Positions 1 through 5,083 of a stretch of DNA of 7,824 bases are shown here, one piece after another. Position numbers and translations under genes: made by a program. Under the pieces are notes generated by a model. It had not been told where the DNA came from. It saw only the letters and a list, made by a program, of their open reading frames with translations, and did no database searches. Each line of letters opens with the position of its first letter. The stretch's first letter is position 1. The stretch comes from JBGSST01 sp041736915 (GTDB lineage: Bacteria; Bdellovibrionota; FAC87; UBA2466), in NCBI GenBank assembly GCA_041736915.1, contig JBGSST010000275.1:1-7824 (forward strand). Reading direction: 5' to 3'.

Positions 1-466
1 CGTAGTTACCCTCTTGGGTATAGAACTTGGTGGCGAAGCCGCGCACGTCACGCGCGAGATCGGTGGACCCTCGCGAACCGGCCACCGTCGAGAAACGCAC
101 GAACACCGGCGTCTTCTGTGCGGGGTCCTGCAAGAACTTCGCGGACGTGTACTTGGCTAAGGACTTATAGACCTGAAAGAAGCCGTGCGCTCCCGATCCG
201 CGAGCGTGAACGATCCGCTCCGGAATTCGCTCGTGATCGAAATGCGTGATTTTCTCACGCAGATGAAAATCTTCGAGCAGCGTGGGGCCGCGCTCTCCCG
301 CTTTGAGCGAGTTCTGATCGTCGTTGATGCGAAGCCCCTGGTTAGTCGTGAGCTTCGTCCCCTGGTCACCCACGGTAAAGGCCTCTAGGGCCTGCGTTTT
401 CAAAGTGCTTTGGGTTTTCTTCGGAACGTCGTGCTTGGGGTTTTTCCCCTTCGGCTGTTTGCCCAT
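1..466 (-). CDS. katE: Catalase, large-subunit clade 2 (HPII/KatE type), N-terminal part only
   Basis: Haem catalase that would break down hydrogen peroxide to water and oxygen in the cytoplasm. The minus-strand frame is open from an ATG at 464-466 to the window edge, giving the first 155 residues. A Lys-rich tail (1-25) precedes LTTNQGLRI (39-47) and GPTLLEDFHLREKITHFDHE (60-79). These are followed by RIPERIVHARGSGAHGFFQ, which carries the expected catalytic His at H87, and by PVFVRFSTVAGS and RDVRGFATKFYT. The long N-terminal extension and the exact motif wording match E. coli KatE more closely than small-subunit catalases. The distal haem-pocket Asn, the Tyr haem ligand and the C-terminal flavodoxin-like domain lie outside the window. 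A purine-rich run (AGGGAAAA) precedes the ATG. The gap to the upstream HHE gene is only 27 nt, so the two are probably co-transcribed. The call is firm; completeness is unknown. Confidence 0.95.
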   Translation of the reverse strand, partial: MGKQPKGKNPKHDVPKKTQSTLKTQALEAFTVGDQGTKLTTNQGLRINDDQNSLKAGERGPTLLEDFHLREKITHFDHERIPERIVHARGSGAHGFFQVYKSLAKYTSAKFLQDPAQKTPVFVRFSTVAGSRGSTDLARDVRGFATKFYTQEGNY

Positions 467-493
467 CTTTTTTCCCTATCCGCTAACCGCGTA

Positions 494-1042
494 TTACGAG
501 GCCTGTTTGTCCGGGATCTGCGCCAGCTTCAGTGAGGTAATGAACTTGTTTCGGAACTTCTGCGGCATCAGGTTCGCCACTAGCTCCATCTGCGAGCTGA
601 TGATTCCGCCGCCGATCTGCTCTTTGAGCTGCTCGAATGCTTTGCCCATCTGCACGGCATCTTCCTCGGGCAAGATGGCCTTGGCCGCGGGAAAGATTTT
701 GCCTTCCTCTTCGGCGATGTGGTGCGTGAGATCCTTCTTCAGCATTTCCACGCCAGCCTTCCAGGTGAGGTGTACGGACTCGCTCACCTGCAACCCCCGC
801 AGCAAAGTCTCCGCTTTCATGTGCTCGCGGTACGAGTGAGAGACTAGCTCTTTCGTGTCTTCCATCTCGCGCATGAAGTTGTAGAGAACCGCTTCTTCCG
901 CGCGCGAGTGGGGCACGAGCAGGTCGCGAACCTGGGTCAACAGCTTGTCGCGCTCCGGGGCCTCTTCCGCGACTAGTAGCTTGTCGAGCACACCCTGTAG
1001 TTTGACGTGTTCCTGTTTCAAGATGTCGAATAGATCCATCAT
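494..1042 (-). CDS. Hemerythrin-like HHE cation-binding domain protein
   Basis: A 182-residue, mostly helical cytoplasmic protein of the hemerythrin/HHE family. Such proteins bind a di-iron centre and are linked to oxygen, nitric oxide or peroxide sensing or to iron handling; the specific role here is not known. Likely metal ligands are H12 (LKQEHVKLQ), H45 with E49 (VPHSRAEEAVLY), H74 (YREHMKAE), and H107/H108 with E111/E112 (THHIAEEEGKIFP). These are spaced as expected for a four-helix bundle. The tail after about residue 130 is outside the core motif. A strong Shine-Dalgarno GGAGG lies 8 nt before ATG-ATG, so the first or second Met may be used. It sits 26 nt downstream of a small secreted-protein gene and 27 nt upstream of katE, which supports a role in oxidative-stress defence. 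That role is inferred from context. Confidence 0.9.
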   Translation of the reverse strand: MMDLFDILKQEHVKLQGVLDKLLVAEEAPERDKLLTQVRDLLVPHSRAEEAVLYNFMREMEDTKELVSHSYREHMKAETLLRGLQVSESVHLTWKAGVEMLKKDLTHHIAEEEGKIFPAAKAILPEEDAVQMGKAFEQLKEQIGGGIISSQMELVANLMPQKFRNKFITSLKLAQIPDKQAS

Positions 1043-1068
1043 GGTGAATTCCTCCGGGGGTTAATTGT

Positions 1069-1380
1069 TTATTCGTTGCTGCCGTTACGCGACTGGCGAG
1101 TGTCAGCATTGCTTTTGTGATCCCGCGGCGCGCGTTCGGCGGCCTTCCGTTGAACCCGCGCCGTGGTGGCACGACGTGGATAAACGCTGGTGGTGTCCGT
1201 AAAAGTGGTACTTCCCGGATTCACCGCATCGTTTTGAGTCGTATTGGCGTTATTGACCGAGTTGGTCGTTGGATTCCCCGGACCTGCGGGATCGGCGTTT
1301 CCCGCCGTGCCCGGGCTCGTGCTGCCGAGCGCGACCGTGGCGGCAAAAGAAAAAGCGAAAAGGCGTTGGAAAAGGTTCAT
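1069..1380 (-). CDS. Small secreted low-complexity protein of unknown function
   Basis: I do not recognise a family for this 103-residue protein. It starts with a plausible Sec signal peptide: MNLFQRLFAFSFAATVALG has a charged start and a hydrophobic core at about residues 7-19, with cleavage likely near residues 26-28. The mature part has two zones. Residues 28-65 are rich in Asn, Thr, Gly and Pro and contain no Cys. Residues 68-103 are strongly basic, with many Arg and Lys, and end polar. It is probably disordered and periplasmic. A clear AAGGAG Shine-Dalgarno lies 7 nt before the ATG, and the stop is 26 nt before the HHE gene, so this is a real translated gene and probably the first of an HHE-katE transcript. 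A hairpin at 1402-1429 lies in its leader. A function in stress defence would be inference from neighbours only. Confidence 0.7.
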   Translation of the reverse strand: MNLFQRLFAFSFAATVALGSTSPGTAGNADPAGPGNPTTNSVNNANTTQNDAVNPGSTTFTDTTSVYPRRATTARVQRKAAERAPRDHKSNADTRQSRNGSNE

Positions 1381-1401
1381 AGCGCACTCCTTGAATCGAC
1401 A

Positions 1402-1429
1402 CTTCCACTGAAGACGAATTCAGGGGAAG
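1402..1429 (-). promoter_or_regulatory. Hairpin/dyad in the leader of the small-secreted-protein/HHE/katE genes
   Basis: CTTCCACTGAA (1402-1412) and TTCAGGGGAAG (1419-1429) are inverted copies, 10 of 11 positions pairing with one A-G mismatch, around a 6-nt loop. On the minus strand the structure ends 21 nt before the ATG at 1380 and starts 34 nt after the ppiC stop. No T-run follows, so a classical intrinsic terminator is not supported. It could be an operator dyad or a leader RNA structure. Confidence 0.5.
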
Positions 1430-1463
1430 CAAGGGGCGCGCCAGATTAGAAGAACGCGGGCTT

Positions 1464-1736
1464 TTAGGCGACGCGCTTGATCAGGTGGTAACCAAACTGC
1501 GTCCGAACCGGAGCCGAGGTTTCACCCACTTTGAGAGCGAAGGCGGCCGTTTCGAACGGCGCCACCATCTGTCCCTTACCGAAGGGGCCCAGGTTTCCGC
1601 CGTTGCGGCCCGACGGGCACTTCGAAAACTCCTTGGCCAAAGCCTCGAAGGTTTTGCCTTCGCCTAGTTTTTTCACCAGGTCCTGGGCTTCGTGCTCGGA
1701 TTCGACAAGAATGTGACTCGCATTGATAGTGCTCAT
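1464..1736 (-). CDS. ppiC: Peptidyl-prolyl cis-trans isomerase, PpiC/parvulin-10 type
   Basis: A single-domain parvulin of 90 residues that would speed cis-trans isomerisation of prolyl bonds. Its size matches E. coli PpiC (about 93 residues), and no signal peptide or second domain is present, so it should be cytoplasmic. The parvulin signature is complete: ASHILV with H8; CPSGRNGGNLGPFGKGQMV with C40, M57 and F61 in the active site; and TQFGYHLIKRV with F81 and H84. The start is set by alignment to the family. No Shine-Dalgarno is visible, because the bases just before the ATG are C-rich. The gap to the PA2778-like stop is 27 nt, so it probably depends on read-through or coupling from upstream. 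PpiC-type parvulins are often linked to folding or stress adaptation; no substrate can be inferred. Confidence 0.93.
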   Translation of the reverse strand: MSTINASHILVESEHEAQDLVKKLGEGKTFEALAKEFSKCPSGRNGGNLGPFGKGQMVAPFETAAFALKVGETSAPVRTQFGYHLIKRVA

Positions 1737-1763
1737 GGGGGCAGTTCTAGTGGGGAATCGCCG

Positions 1764-2695
1764 CTAATTCAAGAGGGTGCCGAGGCTTTGCCGGTACAGC
1801 GGACTATCTTCGGCCGAGGCCAAGCGTACGGCCTGGCGCGCGGACCGTTTGGCTAGCGCCGTTTTTTTGGCGCCCCGATAAGCAATGGCCAGGTTATGCC
1901 AAACCTCCGCGGATTTCGGGTGGTACCCGCTGGCCCGGCGCAGAATTACGGTGGCCTCGTCGGCCTGACCGCTCGCAAACAGGACGTTGCCCAGCCCCAC
2001 GTGCGCGCCGAGGCTACGTGGCCACTTTCGTAAGATGGTGCGGTAGGCCGTCTCCGCGGCGGAGGCCCGCTCCGCACGCTCGATTCCCGCGGCGGCCTGC
2101 AGATGATCCACCTCGTCGGCCGAGGCGGATAGCTCCGTGGGCGGAAGGATCACGGCCCCCCAGTAGTCGCCGCCTTCCCACTCGCGGTCGAAAGAGTTCA
2201 GGCTGTGGTACCGGTTGTTGTCCCGATTGGAATGAAGTCGCATGCGTTCCTGCTCGAGATCGTAACACCGGTGACGACCGCGTAATGCCAAACGGGAAAC
2301 CAGCTCAAACCCAGATTCTGAAAGACGAGTACGGGATGGCCCGCCGCCACCTCTTTGAATAGCGGATCGTGGCCCCGAATGGGGATGGCGAGAAAACCCT
2401 CGCGCCGTGCGGCCCCCAGCATGTCGTGCTGCATGGTTCCCCGCTTGCCCGGAGTGAACATCTTCTCGGACAGCTCATCGGCGGTGATAGGACGGCCCGC
2501 CCAGCTGATCACCATGGCCGCGGAGGCCGGCCCGCACTGGTCCCGATCCTGCTGAATGAAAGGCACGCCTTCCACTTCGGCTTTGATCGGCACCGTGCGC
2601 GGGCCAGCAAGGTAGTGATCCAACGGCAAGGTGGCGCAGGCATTCAGAGCTAGCAAAGCCCCGCCCCAACTTGCGGCAATACGCAGCCTTCTCAT
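1764..2695 (-). pseudogene. PA2778-family C39-like cysteine peptidase/TPR lipoprotein, interrupted by a frameshift
   Basis: Two overlapping minus-strand frames together make one PA2778-family protein. Frame 1 (2695 down to 2198) has a lipoprotein signal, MRRLRIAASWGGALLALNAC, with lipobox LNAC and C20. It then has a C39-like papain-fold peptidase with Q48/Q49, catalytic C54 in DQCGPASAAMV, and the His motif WHYAVV with H137. After G143 the frame runs into about 22 unrelated residues and stops. Frame 2 resumes the family sequence at YDLEQERMRLHS (from 2264), continues through FDREWEGGDYWGAVILPP, then has two to three TPR helix pairs to the stop at 1764. Deleting two bases near 2265-2266 would restore a protein of about 309 residues. 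Frame 2 has only a TTG and no good ribosome site. The ATG overlaps the PA2779-like stop (ATGA). It may be a true pseudogene or a sequencing/assembly error; the catalytic residues are otherwise intact. Confidence 0.8.
2262..2270 (-). other. Frameshift site in the PA2778-like gene
   Basis: On the coding strand the sequence reads ACC GGT GT TAC GAT CTC. The family expects HYAVV-x-GYDLE, which needs GGT followed directly by TAC. The extra GT dinucleotide (2265-2266) looks like a tandem duplication of the preceding GT. There is no A or T slippery heptamer or downstream pseudoknot that would suggest programmed frameshifting. Confidence 0.75.
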
Positions 2696-3051
2696 CGGCG
2701 AACTAGTAGTACGACGAGAATGACGACTAGTACTAGCGTCCCCAAACCGATGTACAGACCATCGGCACCGGCCGGCAGGCGATCGAGATGGCCGGCAATC
2801 TTGGCGACTTCGGCGTTCGATAAGCTCGCCACACGATCGGCGGCCTCGGCGGGATTCACGCCGAGAGCCACGATGCGCTTCTGCACATCCTGCCGTTGCA
2901 CGAAATCGCGAATACGTTCACGATCCCGGGCCATGTTGGCCACTACCCGGTCGGTGGAGATCATCGACGCCTGAGCGGCACTCATCGGCACTACTGCAAT
3001 TAGCAGCATAACGATGAAGCCGCGAAAGCCTGAGGCTATTTTTCTGACCAT
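2692..3051 (-). CDS. PA2779-family exported protein with C-terminal membrane anchor
   Basis: A 119-residue protein matching the PA2779 family, which is of unknown function and is typically encoded beside PA2778-type peptidases. Residues 1-28 form a signal peptide (hydrophobic FIVMLLIAVVPM, AQA before the likely cut at S29). The middle is a charged, helical region with the family's recognisable stretch ALGVNPAEAADRVASLS (62-78) and EVAKIAGHLDRLPAG. The C-terminus is LPAG (92-95), a hydrophobic helix (about 100-117) and terminal Arg-Arg, so it resembles a tail anchor or sorting signal. I chose the ATG at 3051 rather than upstream starts because it has GAGAGG five nt before it and gives a proper signal peptide. 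The stop overlaps the ATG of the peptidase gene by 4 nt, implying coupled expression. The gap to the upstream small membrane gene is 25 nt. Confidence 0.88.
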   Translation of the reverse strand: MVRKIASGFRGFIVMLLIAVVPMSAAQASMISTDRVVANMARDRERIRDFVQRQDVQKRIVALGVNPAEAADRVASLSNAEVAKIAGHLDRLPAGADGLYIGLGTLVLVVILVVLLVRR

Positions 3052-3076
3052 ATTTTCCTCTCGGTGGCGGATGTGG

Positions 3077-3229
3077 CTAGGCGTTGAGACGTCCACGTCC
3101 CGAAACCAATTGCACTACGGCCACGACCAACGCCACGACGAGCGCAATATGTAAGAAACCACCGAGCGTATACGAGCTGACCATTCCCAAGGCCCACAGG
3201 GCCAGTAAAACTACGACTAAAGTCCACAT
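3077..3229 (-). CDS. Small lmo0937-type membrane protein, 50 residues
   Basis: A short frame below usual length cut-offs, with ATG at 3227-3229 and TAG at 3077-3079. The protein begins MWTLVVVLLALWALGMVSS, continues YTLGGFLHIALVVALVVAVV, and ends in a short basic tail. It has two hydrophobic helices (about 3-18 and 25-42) joined by the polar turn SSYTLGGF. The pattern of Met-Leu/Trp-Thr start, W-x-L-G, Y-T-x-G-G-x-x-H-x-L and basic tail matches the lmo0937 family of roughly 50-residue bacterial membrane proteins, which have no established function. An AGGGGA Shine-Dalgarno lies about 7 nt before the ATG. It stands first in the minus-strand run and is 25 nt ahead of the PA2779-like gene, so it may head that operon. 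Confidence 0.85.
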   Translation of the reverse strand: MWTLVVVLLALWALGMVSSYTLGGFLHIALVVALVVAVVQLVSGRGRLNA

Positions 3230-3337
3230 GTTCGATTCCCCTTTTTAATTTCGCCTTGCGGCGAACGTTTGTACCGTGAATGGAGTGCAGAGGCCGTGCC
3301 ATTTCGCATTGCACGAGAATTGCAAAGTGTGGGGTCC
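3230..3337. promoter_or_regulatory. Divergent intergenic region with two dyads
   Basis: This stretch separates the leftward membrane-protein operon from the rightward lipid-kinase operon, so promoters for both are expected here. I cannot pick convincing -35/-10 pairs. Two structures are visible. TTCGCC-TTGC-GGCGAA (3250-3265) is a perfect 6-bp hairpin in the leader of the leftward operon. TTGCA-N7-TGCAA (3309-3325) is an inverted repeat that also contains a direct repeat of ATTGCA with an 11-nt period, and it lies 13 nt before the kinase ATG. Both are candidate regulator sites, not proven ones. Confidence 0.4.
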
Positions 3338-4261
3338 ATGAAATCGAGCAAACGCGTACACCTCATCGCCAACTCCAAATCGGGTAAAGGAAAGGGGGCC
3401 GAGCTCGTCGAGAAAGCGGGTGAGGTCTGTCAGGAGCTCGGTTATGAGCTGGTGACCTACGACACCTCCTCCCCCCGCGACTTCGACAAGCGAAGTGAGG
3501 AGGCGGTGGCCGCGGCGGAGAAAGACGGCGGCATCCTGGTGGCCGCGGGAGGGGACGGTACGATCCGCGGCGTGGCGCAGGCCGCGCACGGAAAACCGGT
3601 AAGGTTTGCGGCGGTGCCGTGCGGAACATTCAACTACTTCGCGCGTACCCACAATATTCCCGAAGAGCCAATCGAGGCCTTCCGGCTGGCCCTCACCGGA
3701 GAAGTCCGCCCGGTTCGCCTGGGCGTACTGAATGGCCACGTCTTTCTCATCAATGCTTCGCTTGGGCTTTACGCCAAGGCGATACGTGAGCGCGAGCAAG
3801 CGACCAGCCGCTTTGGACGTAGCCGCCTCGTGGCGATTTTGTCGTCGATAGTAAGCCTGTTCAGCCGGCATTTTCTTTTGAAGGTAGACCTGGTGAGCGA
3901 CCAGAAGAACCAAACGGTTTACACGCCGATGATCTTTCTGGGGAACAACGCACTTCAGCTGCGAAACCTCGATATGGATGTAGCCCAGTGCATGAAACAG
4001 GACCGGCTCGCGGCGGTGCTGATGAAGCCCGTGACGAAGCTCGAGACTCTGCGGATAATGTTCCGGGGAATATTTAAAACTTTGGAAAAGGACGAGCGGC
4101 TCGACACTTTTTGTGTCGAGGAGCTAACCATCCACATGCGCAGAGGCTTTCATACCGTGGCACTCGACGGAGAGCTGTTTCAGATGCGGGCACCCCTGCG
4201 CGTGCAGGCCGTGCCCGAAGTGCTCAATCTGGTACTACCCCCGCGGGGTACGCCGGCGTGA
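3338..4261 (+). CDS. Diacylglycerol-kinase-like lipid kinase (DAGK catalytic domain, YegS/BmrU family)
   Basis: A soluble or membrane-associated lipid kinase of 307 residues, the usual family size. Members phosphorylate diacylglycerol or related lipids or sphingosine-like substrates using ATP; the substrate here is unknown. The N-terminal nucleotide-binding half shows HLIANSKSGKGKG (8-20), in place of the common N-P-x-S-G-x-G. AAGGDGTIRG (69-78) is the family's ATP/phosphate loop. PCGTFNYFAR (94-103) corresponds to the G-T-x-N-D/x-F-A-R segment, with Tyr where Asp is common. The C-terminal beta-rich half includes LINASLGLYAKAIR and VALDGE near the end. The ATG at 3338 is preferred by family length; the frame stays open upstream to a TTG at 3269 with no matching sequence. 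The stop overlaps the GTG of the next gene. No strong Shine-Dalgarno is seen. Confidence 0.9.
   Translation: MKSSKRVHLIANSKSGKGKGAELVEKAGEVCQELGYELVTYDTSSPRDFDKRSEEAVAAAEKDGGILVAAGGDGTIRGVAQAAHGKPVRFAAVPCGTFNYFARTHNIPEEPIEAFRLALTGEVRPVRLGVLNGHVFLINASLGLYAKAIREREQATSRFGRSRLVAILSSIVSLFSRHFLLKVDLVSDQKNQTVYTPMIFLGNNALQLRNLDMDVAQCMKQDRLAAVLMKPVTKLETLRIMFRGIFKTLEKDERLDTFCVEELTIHMRRGFHTVALDGELFQMRAPLRVQAVPEVLNLVLPPRGTPA
4100..4120 (+). repeat. Perfect 8-bp inverted repeat with T5 loop inside the lipid-kinase gene
   Basis: CTCGACAC (4100-4107) and GTGTCGAG (4113-4120) pair perfectly around TTTTT. It falls within codons for RLDTFCVEE. It may be a chance product of codon use or an internal RNA structure; no T-run follows the stem. 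Confidence 0.4.
4236..4250 (+). promoter_or_regulatory. Hairpin covering the Shine-Dalgarno-like run of the phosphoesterase gene
   Basis: TACCCC (4236-4241) and GGGGTA (4245-4250) pair perfectly over a CGC loop. The GGGG at 4245-4248 is the only purine run at a workable distance (9 nt) from the GTG at 4258. Ribosomes finishing the kinase gene would melt the stem, which fits coupled translation. The coupling is inferred. Confidence 0.45.
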
Positions 4262-5076
4262 AGTTGAAGATTGCGCATCTGTCGGACCCGCACTTTGGAA
4301 CGATACTTCCGGGGGTACGCGAAGGGCTAATTGCCTCGTTGAAGGAACGGGCACCGGACCTCATCCTGCTAACTGGCGACATCACCCAGCGGGCTCGGCG
4401 CAAGCAATTCGCCGAAGCGAGGCAGTTCACGCAGAGCCTGTCTCCGATTCCCTTCATAGCGGTGCCCGGAAATCACGATATTCCGCTCTTTAATCTTTAT
4501 GCGCGGGTTTTTCATCCTTACCGCGGGTTCAAGCGGCTCTTTAAGGATCACCTAGAGCAGGACTTTCGGCATGGCGACGTGCTGGTCATGGGGCTCAATT
4601 CGACGAGCCAGTGGCGGCACGTACAGGGCGACTTCAACTTGCCGAGGTTGGAGCGGCGGCTAAAGGAAGGCACCGGAAAGGCGAAGTTGCTGGTGGCGGC
4701 GTTTCACCACCCCGTGGACTGCGCCAAGCCCGCCGACGAGAAGAACCTGCTGAAAGGGCGAAACGAAGCGATGCGGCTCTTCGACAAATACGGGGTCGAT
4801 CTCGTAATGGGTGGTCACATCCACGACCCTTACGTGACTCTGTCCGGCACACGGTACCCCGACGTGCCGCGATCGATGGTGCTGGCGGTGGCCGGCACCA
4901 GCTTGTCTAGCCGTACGCGGTCGGGCGCCTCCAACTCATTTAATTGGATTGAGGTCGACACTACGGCGACGCCCACGATCGCCATAACGCGTTTCGATCG
5001 CGGCGAAGATTTCCGTTACGAGCCCTCCGTCGTTAGCCGGTTCGTGCGTGGAGAAGGTGGTTGGGCTGTGTTATGA
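4258..5076 (+). CDS. Calcineurin-like metallophosphoesterase
   Basis: A 272-residue dinuclear metallophosphoesterase, close in size and motif layout to the 3',5'-cyclic-nucleotide phosphodiesterase/phosphohydrolase branch of the family. All five metal motifs are present in order: AHLSDPHFG (D10, H12), LLTGDITQ (D41), VPGNHD (N72, H73, D74), AAFHHPVD, and MGGHIHDP. There is no signal peptide or membrane segment, so a cytoplasmic enzyme is likely. The substrate could be a cyclic nucleotide, a nucleotide diphosphate or a phospholipid head group. Its tight link to the lipid kinase makes a phospholipid-related substrate possible but unproven. The GTG start at 4258 is chosen because it gives the exact family N-terminus and overlaps the kinase stop as GTGA. 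A longer upstream reading (from 4111) would run through kinase codons and has no family match. Confidence 0.9.
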   Translation: MKLKIAHLSDPHFGTILPGVREGLIASLKERAPDLILLTGDITQRARRKQFAEARQFTQSLSPIPFIAVPGNHDIPLFNLYARVFHPYRGFKRLFKDHLEQDFRHGDVLVMGLNSTSQWRHVQGDFNLPRLERRLKEGTGKAKLLVAAFHHPVDCAKPADEKNLLKGRNEAMRLFDKYGVDLVMGGHIHDPYVTLSGTRYPDVPRSMVLAVAGTSLSSRTRSGASNSFNWIEVDTTATPTIAITRFDRGEDFRYEPSVVSRFVRGEGGWAVL

Positions 5077-5083
5077 CGCTGCC

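Noticed and set aside
324..839. Long open frame on the plus strand opposite katE and the HHE gene
   Set aside because: It lies antisense to two well-supported genes, has no family-like motifs, and its Ser/Cys-rich content is typical of a shadow frame.
483..1172. 229-residue minus-strand frame overlapping the HHE gene
   Set aside because: It runs in a different frame through the HHE gene, which has clear His/Glu motifs and a strong ribosome site; the product is Arg/Gly-rich noise.
2198..2291. Programmed ribosomal frameshifting between the peptidase and TPR frames
   Set aside because: No slippery heptamer, stop-adjacent stimulator or downstream structure is apparent, and a simple GT duplication explains the shift.
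3269..3337. Longer lipid-kinase start at TTG 3269
   Set aside because: The extra 23 residues show no family resemblance and cover the dyad-containing upstream region; ATG 3338 gives normal family length.
3245..3913. 222-residue minus-strand frame opposite the lipid kinase
   Set aside because: The opposite strand carries the GGDGT kinase motif and full family length; this frame shows no recognisable domain.
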